NCBI GenBank assembly: GCA_037144355.1
Contig: JBAWWY010000001.1
Span: forward strand, 186,001-250,000
DNA length: 64,000 nt
Origin: JBAWWY01 sp037144355
GTDB lineage: Bacteria; Bacillota; Clostridia; Peptostreptococcales; Anaerovoracaceae
Reading direction: 5' to 3'
A program made the translations under genes and the position numbers. Positions 1-8,932 of this stretch are shown here, one piece after another (position 1 is the first letter of the stretch; every line of letters begins with the position of its first letter). The notes under the pieces were generated by a model. It saw nothing but the letters and a program-made list of their open reading frames with translations. It made no database searches and was not told where the DNA came from.

Positions 1-844
1 TGCATCCGTGGGCGATATTCGCAAATGGTCCACCATGAATAAATGCGGGAGTCTTTTCCAAAGTTTGCACTAGATTTGGTTTTAGAGCGTCTTTCAATAA
101 TGCAGCGGCGGCTCCTTGGCCTTTTATATCACCTACTGTTATTGGAAGGCCTTTATAGCTATATGCAAGAATAATAGAGCTTATTTTTTCTTTAAGTTCG
201 TCTAAATCATTGGAAAGGCATAGGATTGCCATGATTTCTGATGCAACCGTGATATCAAAACCATCTTCTCGAGGTGTTCCATTAGCTTTGCCTGACAATC
301 CATCAACAATGAATCTCAGCTGCCTGTCATTCATATCCATGCATCTTCTCCAGACAATCCTTCTTGGATCGATCCCAAGGGAATTTCCCTGATGTATGTG
401 ATTGTCCAGCAACGCCGCGATTAGGTTGTTTGCCGTCGTTACCGCATGAATGTCACCTGTAAAATGGAGATTGATGTCTTCCATTGGTATCACCTGGGAA
501 TATCCCCCACCTGCTGCTCCACCCTTAACCCCGAATACCGGACCCAGGGAAGGTTCTCTCAATGCAATTATGGCCTTCTTGCCCAAATGGTTCAAAGCAT
601 CGCCAAGTCCCACTGTAGTGGTTGTTTTGCCCTCTCCTGCGGGTGTTGGATTGATTGCAGTAACCAATATCAACCGTCCATTCTTTTTTTCTTTCAAAGT
701 ATCAAAAATATTGTAGTCAATCTTTGCTTTATATTTTCCAAAACATTCCACATATTCCTCAGCAATGTTCAAATTCGAAGCTATGTTTTGAATATTATCC
801 GGGCACGCTTCCTGGGCGATTTCAATGTCGGATTTAAAGCTCAT
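1..844 (-). CDS. fhs: Formate-tetrahydrofolate ligase, N-terminal part (runs off left edge)
   Basis: Formate-tetrahydrofolate ligase makes 10-formyl-THF from formate, THF and ATP in one-carbon metabolism and, in acetogens, the Wood-Ljungdahl methyl branch. About 281 of the family's usual ~555 residues are visible. The product starts MSFKSDIEIAQEA, as the family does. The nucleotide-binding motif TPAGEGKTTTTVGLGDA lies near residue 65, and the conserved segment TPAFIHGGPFANIAHG sits at the window edge. The ATG at 844 follows GGAGG with good spacing. The frame is open to the edge, so the gene is cut by the window, not broken. A 6S RNA gene lies upstream on the same strand. Confidence 0.96.
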   Translation of the reverse strand, partial: MSFKSDIEIAQEACPDNIQNIASNLNIAEEYVECFGKYKAKIDYNIFDTLKEKKNGRLILVTAINPTPAGEGKTTTTVGLGDALNHLGKKAIIALREPSLGPVFGVKGGAAGGGYSQVIPMEDINLHFTGDIHAVTTANNLIAALLDNHIHQGNSLGIDPRRIVWRRCMDMNDRQLRFIVDGLSGKANGTPREDGFDITVASEIMAILCLSNDLDELKEKISSIILAYSYKGLPITVGDIKGQGAAAALLKDALKPNLVQTLEKTPAFIHGGPFANIAHGC

Positions 845-984
845 TTTTTTCCTCCAGATTATTAATAAATTTTACTATTTCAATTATAAAAAAATCATAC
901 TCGTCTCACCTTACAAAACTCCATTTCGTAATGCGAACTATATGATTATGATAATACTTTATATGATAAAAATCAACTTTTGAA

Positions 985-1183
985 TAAAACCCAGGGTGCC
1001 GTCTGACCAGATAATTCACACCCTATCTTTGATAGGTGGGTACCCTATTTCTAGCTCTGTCATTCAATAAAGAATCACACATGAGGCTTCGAAAACCCGA
1101 GTTCCCGTGAATATACTGTAGGTTAAATTACAAGGCCATAACGCACACTCTAGGACAATATTTTTAAAACATCTCTGTTCTAA
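985..1183 (-). ncRNA. ssrS: 6S RNA (Firmicutes type)
   Basis: This non-coding stretch reads on the minus strand like a Firmicutes 6S RNA, which binds the housekeeping RNA polymerase holoenzyme as an open-promoter mimic. A terminal stem pairs CCTAGAGTG (1154 to 1146) with CACCCTGGG (998 to 990) with one mismatch. Family-like segments lie inside: GTGCGTTATGGCCTTG, AACCTACAG, GGGAACTCGGG and the small hairpin ACCCACCTATC...GATAGGGTGTGAA near the 3' side. A promoter placed just upstream gives a transcript of about 200 nt, the usual 6S size. Ends are approximate. I recognise the family by pattern, not by a covariance search. Confidence 0.72.
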
Positions 1184-1189
1184 TGAGTA

Positions 1190-1219
1190 ATTATAACATA
1201 TGGGAGGCTTCTAAGACAA
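1190..1219 (-). promoter_or_regulatory. Candidate sigma-A promoter of the 6S RNA gene
   Basis: On the minus strand TTGTCT (1219 to 1214) and a perfect TATAAT (1195 to 1190) are 18 nt apart. Transcription would start near 1183, about 30 nt before the 6S terminal stem. The -35 matches the consensus at four of six bases. Confidence 0.5.
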
Positions 1220-1270
1220 TACTCTCATTTGATTTTCGCCATAATTTTTTAGACTTTGAATCTAATATGC

Positions 1271-1305
1271 AAAAAAATCCGCAGGTGTTCCAAACCTAGC
1301 GGATT
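1271..1305 (-). terminator. Intrinsic terminator after the universal stress gene
   Basis: On the minus strand AATCCGC pairs with GCGGATT around an inner AGGT/ACCT stem, followed by a run of seven T. It lies 25 nt after the universal stress protein stop, so it ends that transcript and insulates the 6S gene. Confidence 0.85.
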
Positions 1306-1329
1306 TATTGTTTTTATAACATGCAGTCT

Positions 1330-1770
1330 TTATTTGACCACTAGTACGGGCTTTTTTACATGATGGAGAACTTTTGTCGTTATGCTTCCCATCATGAATT
1401 GATTCATGCTTGCACCCCAGCCGTGATATCCAATAATGACCAATTCTAGGTCTTCACTATTAATATACTCAATTATTTTATTAGCTGGATCGCCTTCAAG
1501 AATTAATGTCTCAACATTTTTTGTAATTTCCTGGAATTCCTTCTTTGCAGTCGCAAGCAATTCTTCTGATTTTTTATATATTTCATCGTACATCAACTTC
1601 ATATCTCCCATGGGAGCGGGATGATGACCGAGAGTGAAGTTTGGAAATGGATTATGCACTACATTTAATAAAGTAACACTGCTGCCAAAGGACTTGACAA
1701 TCTCCTTGCCTTTGTCCAGCGCCCTGATGCTTGGTTCAGATCCATCATAAAGAATTAAAATCTTATTCAT
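1330..1770 (-). CDS. Universal stress protein, UspA family
   Basis: A 146-residue single-domain cytosolic protein of the UspA family, whose members bind ATP or respond to stress. The start (MNKILILYDGSEPS) and the end (KKPVLVVK) are typical. The nucleotide-binding loop reads GYHGWGASMNQFMMGS, which is one residue longer between the second and third glycines than the common G-2x-G-9x-G[ST] pattern, so ATP binding is likely but not certain. The ATG follows AGAGGAGG. The gene is monocistronic, with its own terminator downstream and a 349-nt gap upstream. The exact stress role cannot be read from sequence. Confidence 0.93.
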   Translation of the reverse strand: MNKILILYDGSEPSIRALDKGKEIVKSFGSSVTLLNVVHNPFPNFTLGHHPAPMGDMKLMYDEIYKKSEELLATAKKEFQEITKNVETLILEGDPANKIIEYINSEDLELVIIGYHGWGASMNQFMMGSITTKVLHHVKKPVLVVK

Positions 1771-2119
1771 TTGAGTTTCCTCCTCTAATATAGAACAACT
1801 TAATATAAGACAAGAATAACATTACATATATTATACTATACCTATACAATTTTCTTATCAAGCAATTTTGTACAAAGTCATTCAATAGGGAATTCTATAA
1901 TAATACGTGCATTAAAAAACCCTCCTATATAAGACACCATTTACATGTGGCATACATACATAAAAAGGTTGAGTTACGGTGTACGAATCGAACATCCATC
2001 GTCCAATTAATCGAATTTCAACATACATCATCGTTTAAACATTAATTAAACATTTATCACAATACAAGTCGTTTCCGATTAAAGCCGAGGTCCATACAAC
2101 GTTTAATTTTCAATGTTTC
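1771..2119 (-). other. Intergenic region, no gene recognised
   Basis: 349 nt between the yebC stop and the universal stress gene. It must hold the latter's promoter; TTGATA followed by TATAGT/TATAAT-like boxes occurs around 1830 to 1865 on the minus strand but the spacing is poor. An AGGAGGG followed by an ATG at 1912 opens a frame of only five codons. No tRNA, conserved RNA or longer coding frame is visible. Confidence 0.5.
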
Positions 2120-2845
2120 CTATTCATCCAAATCAAATGTGCAGTTGTGGTGTACCTTCTGGACGTCGTCATTTTCCTCAAGTACCGCTATCATTTTCTT
2201 CAAGTTTTTGATATCGAACTCATCTGTAGGTGTTGCTTCCAAAGAAGGTATTAGTTCAATGTCAGCTTCAACAAGTTCAAACCCTGCTTCTTTTAGAGCT
2301 TCAACAACTGAATCGAAAGCATCAGTGGATGTGAGGATTTCAAAACTGTCTTCTCTGGAAATCATATCGTCCATGCCAGCTTCAAGAGCGATTTCCATCA
2401 ATTTGTCTTCATCTACTGCCGCAGTTTTTTCTATTACTATTAGACCTTTCCTGTCAAACAAATAGGAAACACAGCCTATTGCTCCGAGGTTCCCCTCATA
2501 TTTGTCAAAAGCATGTTTGATCGCAGCAGTGCTTCTATTTCTGTTGTCAGTAAGTACTTCGACAATTACAGCAACTCCCCCTGGTCCGTATCCTTCAAAC
2601 ATATTTTCTTCATATGTTTCTCCAGCAAGCTCTCCGGTACCTTTTTTTATAGCTCTTGTGATATTGTCGTTTGGCATATTTATGCCTTTTGCCTTGTCAA
2701 TAGCATGTTTTAAAGTCATATTGTAACTTGGATCTCCTCCAGTTTTCGCAGCAACTGTTATTGCCCTTGCATACTTGGTGAAAACCTGAGCTCTCTTGGA
2801 ATCCTGGGATTCCTTTCTATTTGCAATTGTTCCATGCCTACCCAT
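2120..2845 (-). CDS. yebC: YebC/PmpR family protein
   Basis: A 241-residue cytosolic member of the YebC/PmpR (DUF28) family. Members were described as transcriptional regulators and more recently as translation factors easing ribosome stalling at proline-rich stretches. The family start MGRHGTIANRKESQDSKRA (a variant of the usual GHSKW start) and the motif EGYGPGGVAVIVE near residue 85 are clear, and the length is normal. The paralogue cannot be settled by eye. It is a single gene with short gaps each side and a GGAG element upstream of the ATG. Confidence 0.93.
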   Translation of the reverse strand: MGRHGTIANRKESQDSKRAQVFTKYARAITVAAKTGGDPSYNMTLKHAIDKAKGINMPNDNITRAIKKGTGELAGETYEENMFEGYGPGGVAVIVEVLTDNRNRSTAAIKHAFDKYEGNLGAIGCVSYLFDRKGLIVIEKTAAVDEDKLMEIALEAGMDDMISREDSFEILTSTDAFDSVVEALKEAGFELVEADIELIPSLEATPTDEFDIKNLKKMIAVLEENDDVQKVHHNCTFDLDE

Positions 2846-2950
2846 AATATGTAATCTCCATATCTTATTCTGGATTTGAATCCAGTTATTTTGTTTATAT
2901 TGGCATCCATAAATCCGCTTGTTGATTATAACACTTTAAAACTCTTTTTT

Positions 2951-4309
2951 CTAGTTTTTCATGGAATGTATAGGTGCAGGGATTCTACCACCCCGATCGA
3001 TAAATTCCTTGCATGAGAACTCATTAACCTTCATCACTGGTGCGCTGCCCAGCAATCCTCCGAAATGGACTTCATCTCCCACATCTTTGCCGATTACGGG
3101 TATTATCCTCACTGCCGTGGTCTTATTGTTTATTACCCCAATGGCCGCTTCGTCTGCAATGATTCCTGAAATAGTTTCCTTGCTGGTTTTGCCTGGAATT
3201 GCTATCATATCCAATCCAACGGAACAGACGCAACTCATGGCTTCAAGTTTCTCCAATGTAAGTGCTCCAGCCTTTACAGCGGCAATCATTCCTTCATCTT
3301 CGCTTACAGGAATAAATGCTCCACTCAACCCTCCAACATGTGAAGAGGCCATCACGCCGCCTTTTTTAACAGCGTCATTGAGAAGAGCAAGAGCAGCTGT
3401 TGTTCCTGGTGCTCCTGTAACTTCAAGTCCCATTTCTTCTAAAATCCTAGCAATGCTGTCACCAACCGCTGGTGTCGGTGCAAGTGACAAGTCAACTATT
3501 CCAAAAGGAACTCCCAATCTTTTTGAAGCCTCATTTGCTACAAGCTGACCCATTCTTGTTATTTTAAATGCCGTTTTCTTTATTGTATCCGAAACGATGT
3601 CAAAAGGTTGTCCCTTACAGTCCTGAAGGGCTATTTTAACAGCTCCAGGTCCGCTTACTCCAACATTTATAACACAATCCGGTTCTCCTACTCCATGAAA
3701 AGATCCAGCCATAAACGGATTATCTTCAACCGCATTGGCAAAAACAACCAGTTTAGCACAGCCTATACTATCTCTTTCTTTTGTAAGCTTTGCGGTTTCC
3801 AAAACAATCTCGCCCATTTCCTTCACAGCGTCCATATTTATCCCAGTCTTGCTGGATCCAATGTTCACAGATGAGCAAACTCTTTCTGTAACTGCCAAGG
3901 CTTCAGGAATAGATCTAATCAATATCCTGTCACCTTTTGTATAGCCTTTGTGAACCAATGCGGTAAACCCACCAATAAAGTTGACCCCTGTCTCAATTGC
4001 AGCTCTTTCCATGGTTTCGGCAAACTTTACATAATCCAAATCGGAAGATGCCTGTGCAATCAAGGACATTGGTGTCACTGAAATCCTCTTGTTAATTATT
4101 GGAATTCCATATTCTTTTTCAATCGCTTCTCCAACTTTTACAAGATTTGCCGCTTTGCTGGCAATCTTGTCATATATTCTCATTCTTGCCTTCTCACCGT
4201 CACTGTCACTGCAATCAAGGAGGGATATTCCCATAGTTATTGTCCTGATATCCAGTTTTTCATTCTCTATCATAGAAATTGTTTTTAAAATCGAATCATA
4301 ATTATTCAT
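2951..4309 (-). CDS. PFL family protein, UPF0210 (DUF711)
   Basis: A 452-residue UPF0210/DUF711 protein, the usual family length. These proteins have a fold related to pyruvate formate-lyase but no established reaction. The N-terminus (IRTITMGISLLDC) and the repeated Gly-rich segments (GGFTALVHKG, GVSGPGAVK, SHVGGLSGAFIPVSED) are characteristic. It starts 8 nt after the stop of the ACT-domain gene with AGGAG in front, so the two are cotranscribed. This pairing is conserved in many anaerobes and suggests that the ACT protein senses a ligand for it. Function unknown. Confidence 0.9.
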   Translation of the reverse strand: MNNYDSILKTISMIENEKLDIRTITMGISLLDCSDSDGEKARMRIYDKIASKAANLVKVGEAIEKEYGIPIINKRISVTPMSLIAQASSDLDYVKFAETMERAAIETGVNFIGGFTALVHKGYTKGDRILIRSIPEALAVTERVCSSVNIGSSKTGINMDAVKEMGEIVLETAKLTKERDSIGCAKLVVFANAVEDNPFMAGSFHGVGEPDCVINVGVSGPGAVKIALQDCKGQPFDIVSDTIKKTAFKITRMGQLVANEASKRLGVPFGIVDLSLAPTPAVGDSIARILEEMGLEVTGAPGTTAALALLNDAVKKGGVMASSHVGGLSGAFIPVSEDEGMIAAVKAGALTLEKLEAMSCVCSVGLDMIAIPGKTSKETISGIIADEAAIGVINNKTTAVRIIPVIGKDVGDEVHFGGLLGSAPVMKVNEFSCKEFIDRGGRIPAPIHSMKN

Positions 4310-4317
4310 ATAATCTC

Positions 4318-4587
4318 CTAAATCTTGTGCATGGAATTAAATATATCTTCGTGCTGAATTTTAATTGACAAGCCTATTTCCTCACCTTTTTTCTCCAGCT
4401 TGTTTTGAATTTCTTCAAACTTCAAAGAACATTTTTCTAAATCCACAATCATTACCATTGTAAAAAAATCCTGCATTATTGTCTGGCTTATATCTAGAAT
4501 ATTTATTTCATATTCTGCCAAAACAGAAGTTACATTATAGATAATGCCAATCTTGTCTTTTCCAAGAACCGATATTACTGCTTTCAT
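4318..4587 (-). CDS. ACT domain protein, UPF0237
   Basis: An 89-residue stand-alone ACT domain of the UPF0237 type. ACT domains bind small ligands, often amino acids. The start MKAVISVLGKDKIGIIYNVTSVLAEY shows the family's GxDxxGI turn, where the helix that caps the ligand site begins. AAGGAGG precedes the ATG. The gene begins 3 nt after the activase stop and ends 8 nt before the UPF0210 start, so the three form one tight operon. It is probably a ligand-responsive partner of the UPF0210 protein; the ligand is unknown. Confidence 0.9.
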   Translation of the reverse strand: MKAVISVLGKDKIGIIYNVTSVLAEYEINILDISQTIMQDFFTMVMIVDLEKCSLKFEEIQNKLEKKGEEIGLSIKIQHEDIFNSMHKI

Positions 4588-4590
4588 AAT

Positions 4591-7500
4591 TTATTCCTCC
4601 TTGTTATTTTTAAATGCTGTTGCCATCATTAATTTGATTCTGTTTATCTGATTTACCTCGCTTGCTCCGGGGTCGTAGTCTATTGCTACAATGTTTGCTT
4701 TTGGATAATGTTTCCGTAAAGACTTCAACATGCCTTTCCCCGTGACATGGTTTGGAAGGCAGGCAAAAGGTTGCAGGCAGGCAATATTGTTTACGCCTTG
4801 GTTCAATAGTTCAATCATCTCAGCTGTAAGCAGCCAACCTTCTCCACATTGGTTACCCAGTGATACCATATTCTTGGCATTTTCCGCCAGTTCATTGATA
4901 TATAGTGGAGCATCGAATCTTATACTAGCTGTTAGAATCTCTCTTGCTTCTTTTCTGAAGCTTTCAATAAGTTTTATTCCAGCCGCATTTGCGAGCATTA
5001 CCTTGTAAGTTCCGGAGAGATGCCTGAAGTTGTAATCTTTACTATACATTCCATATAGGAAAAAATCTGTCAAATCCGGTACTACAGCTTCTCCGCCTTC
5101 ATCTTCTATTAGTTTTATTATTTCATTGTTTGCTGTTGGATGAAATTTTACTAGTATTTCTCCAACGACTCCAATTCTTGGTTTTATCTCATCAGTAAGT
5201 TCGAGTTTATCAAAATCATCTATCAACTCTTTCAAATCGCTTTTAAATTTGCTTGTATTCCCTTTTCGAATAGTATCCTTGCCAATACTTGACCAAGTTT
5301 CATATAATTTTTCAGCTGAACCTTCAACTAATTCATAGGGTCTTGTCCTATAAAGCACCCTCATCAGCACGTCTCCATATATTGAAGCCATGATTAGCCT
5401 TTTCAGCATACTCAGACTTACATTGAACCCCGAATGTTTGTCTAATCCAACATAATTTACTGAAATGACAGGAATATATCCTAATTTCATGTCAACCAAG
5501 GCTTTTCTGAGAAGAGCTATGTAGTTGCTGGCCCTGCAGCCGCCACCTGTCTGGGACATGAATATGGCAACTTTCTTCAAATCATATTTGCCTGACTTAA
5601 GAGCTGTTATAATCTGACCTATTACTACAATTGTTGGATAACATGCATCATTGTTTATATGTTTCAAACCTTCATCAATTGCGTGCTTGTCTATTGAAGG
5701 CAATAAATCAACCATATATCCATCCTTTATAAATGCCTCTTTAAGCAATTCGAAATGGATAGGCGACATTTGCGGCATCAGAAGAGTATAATCTTTCTTC
5801 ATAACCTTGGTAAATTCAGTCCTGTGGTATTTTAAACTCTTAGTCACAAATTTTATATTGTTTTTTTCTCTCTCTTCCATTGCTGCAATTAAAGATCTAA
5901 TTCTGATTTTTGCCGCTCCAAGATTTCCACCCTCGTCAATCTTTATCAATGTATACAATTTATTGTTTGCAGTTAAAAACTCCTCAACTTGATCACTGGT
6001 AACGGCATCGAGTCCACAACCAAATGAATTCAATTGAACTAGTTCAATGTCATTATTTCTTCCTGCCACCATTGCTGCTTTGTAAAGCCTGGAATGGTAC
6101 ATCCATTGGTCGACTACCCGTATTGGCCTATCCAGTTCTGCCAGATGGGAGATAGAATCTTCGGATATGACTGGTATCCCATAGGAAACTATCATTTTAT
6201 CAATGCCATGATTGATTTCTGGGTCAATATGGTAAGGTCTCCCTGCCAGAATTATTGCCTTTTTATTATTGTCCTTAATATATTTGATTGCCTTGGATCC
6301 TTCTTTCCTGACATCGTCTTTATAATGTAAATCTTCTTTTCTTCCTTCTTTTACGGCTACAGAAACTTCATTCAAACCAATATGTAGATGTCGGAATGTT
6401 TCATAGAGTCTTCTAGCCAAACGATCGTCCCTATCGTAGGGTAGGAACGGGTGAAGAAATTCGATTCCATTTTCAGAAAACACATCATCCATATTGCTTG
6501 CAACAACCTCTGGATATGTTGCCACAATTGGGCAATTGTAATGGTTTGGAGATTTTTCATCTTCTTTTATTTCGTGATTGATAGAAGGATAAAATATCAG
6601 TTTAACGCCATTGTCAACTAACCATTTAATATGTCCATGCACTAATTTTGCTGGATAGCACGCTGTATCTGAAGCTATTGTACCCATTCCTAATTCATAG
6701 ATTGATTTTGTGGAAACTGGCGATATAATTACCCTGAATCCCAATTTAGTAAATAGAGTAAACCAGAATGGATAGTTTTCATATAAATTTAAAACCCTAG
6801 GCAATCCAATTATTCCCCTGTTTGCATACTTTACATCTATTGGCTCGTATGAAAATAACCTTTTCTGTTTGTATTCATATAAGTTAGGAATTTTTTCACC
6901 TATGTGATTTTCGCCGGCACCTTTTTCGCATCTATTTCCAGTGATATATTTAGAACCATCGTTAAAAACGCTTATGGTAAGCAAGCATTGATTTTCACAT
7001 AACTTGCATCGTCCATTACGGTTTATGACTTTAAAAGCTTTAATTTTGTTTTTGTCAAAAATGGTTGATTTTGTACCTTCCAAATACCTTTCCTTGGAAA
7101 TCAAAGCTGCTCCATATGCACCCATAATACCTGCTATATCAGGTCTTACAACTTCCTTGCCTAATATAAGTTCGATGCTTCTCAAGACTGCAGTATTTAA
7201 AAATGTTCCACCTTGTACAACAATTTTTTGGCCTGCCTCGTCATTATCTCTTAATTTTATAACTTTGTATAAAGCATTCTTGATTACAGAATATGAAAGC
7301 CCCGCAGATATGTCCCCAATTGTGGAACCTTCCTTTTGGGATTGCTTTACCCTCGAGTTCATAAATACCGTGCATCTTGTTCCTAGGTCGGCTGGATATT
7401 TGGCAAACAATGCTTCATTGGAAAATGCATCGACTTCCATATTGACCGATTTAGCATATGTTTCTAAAAATGAGCCGCAACCTGATGAACAGGCTTCATT

Positions 7501-8811
7501 CAGCATGATGTTATATATTGATCCATCTTTGATTTTCATGCATTTCATATCCTGGCCACCGATATCCAGAATAAATTCCACTCCTGGCAAAAATGATTCT
7601 GCTGCTTTATAATGGGCCATTGTTTCAATTTCGCCAAGATCTATTTCAAAGGCAGCCTTGACCAAACCCTCACCATAACCCGTTACAGTGGTATTCGCTA
7701 TAAATGTCCCTTCAGGGATTAGAGAATACAGTTCAATCAACATTGTTCTAACTGTGTCCACAGGTTTTCCATCATTGCTTCTATAAAACGAATAAAGAAG
7801 GAATCCATCATTATCAATCAATGCTGCTTTTGTTGTTGTTGAGCCTGCGTCAATTCCGAGGAACATTCTTCCCTTTGCCTTCTTTAAATCTTTTCGTTTC
7901 ATTTTATTCTTCGAATGCCTATCTAAAAATTGCTTGTATTCATCAAAATTTTTGAATAATGGTTGAAGATATTTAGATTCATTCATAGACTCATTTTGCG
8001 CAGTTTTAAGCCTTTGAATTATTTTATCAATTGTTTTTGCTTGATATTTTACAGAAAGCATTGCTGCGCCTATCGCCACATAATATTGGGGAAACTCAGG
8101 GAATATTATAGCATCCCCGCTAAGTTTCAACGTTTCAATGAATCTTTTTCTCAATTCAGATAAAAAATATAAAGGACCTCCTAAAAAAGCCACGTTGCCT
8201 TTTATCTGTCGCCCGCATGCCAGACCTGTAATAGTCTGGTTTACAACTGCTTGAAAAATAGAAGCCGCAATGTCTTCTCTAGCAGCACCCTCGTTTATCA
8301 ATGGCTGTATATCTGTTTTAGCAAATACCCCGCACCTTGCAGCTATTGGATATAAAATTTTGTAACTTTTCGCAAATTCGTTCAACCCTTCAACGTCGGT
8401 ATTAAGAAGCAACGCCATCTGGTCTATGAAAGCTCCTGTACCCCCTGCGCAGGTTCCATTCATCCTTTGTTCAATCGTATGACCATAGAAAGTTATCTTT
8501 GCATCTTCTCCACCCAATTCAATAGCCACATCAGTTCTCGGAATCAGCATTTCTACAGCTTTTCCACAGCAAATAACCTCTTGCTCAAAGGGTATTTCTA
8601 AAACATTGGACAAAGTCAAACCACCGGAACCTGTGATAATAACACTTATCATTTCTTCCTTGTATTCGTCGTAAAGCTCATTTAAAAGCTTTGATACCAT
8701 ATCATAAACATTTGATAAATGTCTTTGATATCTGGAAAACTTTATATTGTTATTTGCATCAAGCAGCACAACTTTTACTGTCGTTGAACCAACATCTATA
8801 CCTAATTTCAT
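4591..8811 (-). CDS. Double BcrA/BadF-type ATPase, 2-hydroxyacyl-CoA dehydratase activase-like, with DUF2229
   Basis: About 1406 residues. Two activase ATPase domains follow each other: the first begins MKLGIDVGSTTVKVVLLD at residue 1, the second MFLGIDAGSTTTKAALID near residue 320. Each carries cysteines where activases bind the bridging [4Fe-4S] cluster: GTCAGGTGAF and AARCGVF in the first, ACSSGCGSFLE and TRCTVF in the second. A CKLCENQC motif near 615 leads into a DUF2229-type region. The C-terminal half has further conserved cysteines (NDACYPT, GGGCRASN, CGEGW). The start was moved from a TTG at 8835 to the ATG at 8811, which has GGTGG 4 nt upstream. No dehydratase subunits are nearby, so the substrate is unknown. 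Confidence 0.9.
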   Translation of the reverse strand: MKLGIDVGSTTVKVVLLDANNNIKFSRYQRHLSNVYDMVSKLLNELYDEYKEEMISVIITGSGGLTLSNVLEIPFEQEVICCGKAVEMLIPRTDVAIELGGEDAKITFYGHTIEQRMNGTCAGGTGAFIDQMALLLNTDVEGLNEFAKSYKILYPIAARCGVFAKTDIQPLINEGAAREDIAASIFQAVVNQTITGLACGRQIKGNVAFLGGPLYFLSELRKRFIETLKLSGDAIIFPEFPQYYVAIGAAMLSVKYQAKTIDKIIQRLKTAQNESMNESKYLQPLFKNFDEYKQFLDRHSKNKMKRKDLKKAKGRMFLGIDAGSTTTKAALIDNDGFLLYSFYRSNDGKPVDTVRTMLIELYSLIPEGTFIANTTVTGYGEGLVKAAFEIDLGEIETMAHYKAAESFLPGVEFILDIGGQDMKCMKIKDGSIYNIMLNEACSSGCGSFLETYAKSVNMEVDAFSNEALFAKYPADLGTRCTVFMNSRVKQSQKEGSTIGDISAGLSYSVIKNALYKVIKLRDNDEAGQKIVVQGGTFLNTAVLRSIELILGKEVVRPDIAGIMGAYGAALISKERYLEGTKSTIFDKNKIKAFKVINRNGRCKLCENQCLLTISVFNDGSKYITGNRCEKGAGENHIGEKIPNLYEYKQKRLFSYEPIDVKYANRGIIGLPRVLNLYENYPFWFTLFTKLGFRVIISPVSTKSIYELGMGTIASDTACYPAKLVHGHIKWLVDNGVKLIFYPSINHEIKEDEKSPNHYNCPIVATYPEVVASNMDDVFSENGIEFLHPFLPYDRDDRLARRLYETFRHLHIGLNEVSVAVKEGRKEDLHYKDDVRKEGSKAIKYIKDNNKKAIILAGRPYHIDPEINHGIDKMIVSYGIPVISEDSISHLAELDRPIRVVDQWMYHSRLYKAAMVAGRNNDIELVQLNSFGCGLDAVTSDQVEEFLTANNKLYTLIKIDEGGNLGAAKIRIRSLIAAMEEREKNNIKFVTKSLKYHRTEFTKVMKKDYTLLMPQMSPIHFELLKEAFIKDGYMVDLLPSIDKHAIDEGLKHINNDACYPTIVVIGQIITALKSGKYDLKKVAIFMSQTGGGCRASNYIALLRKALVDMKLGYIPVISVNYVGLDKHSGFNVSLSMLKRLIMASIYGDVLMRVLYRTRPYELVEGSAEKLYETWSSIGKDTIRKGNTSKFKSDLKELIDDFDKLELTDEIKPRIGVVGEILVKFHPTANNEIIKLIEDEGGEAVVPDLTDFFLYGMYSKDYNFRHLSGTYKVMLANAAGIKLIESFRKEAREILTASIRFDAPLYINELAENAKNMVSLGNQCGEGWLLTAEMIELLNQGVNNIACLQPFACLPNHVTGKGMLKSLRKHYPKANIVAIDYDPGASEVNQINRIKLMMATAFKNNKEE

Positions 8812-8932
8812 AATTCCACCATAAGTTTTTTGCAATTAATTCTTTTTATTATATCATGCCTAGAGGCCTTTGAAAAGTTAGCATTTCTAAAATCTGTTTA
8901 AATTAGAGCATTCCTGTAAAATATTTGCTATA

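Noticed and set aside
446..865. Plus-strand open frames of 139 and 88 codons opposite fhs
   Set aside because: They are antisense shadows of the conserved formate-tetrahydrofolate ligase frame and show no ribosome-binding site or family pattern. The same applies to the other plus-strand frames lying opposite minus-strand genes across the window.
6372..6560. 62-codon minus-strand frame inside the activase gene
   Set aside because: It lies wholly inside a well-supported 1406-residue protein in another frame.
8812..8835. Eight-residue N-terminal extension of the activase from a TTG
   Set aside because: The ATG at 8811 matches the domain start (KLGIDVGSTT) and has GGTGG at good spacing, which the TTG lacks.
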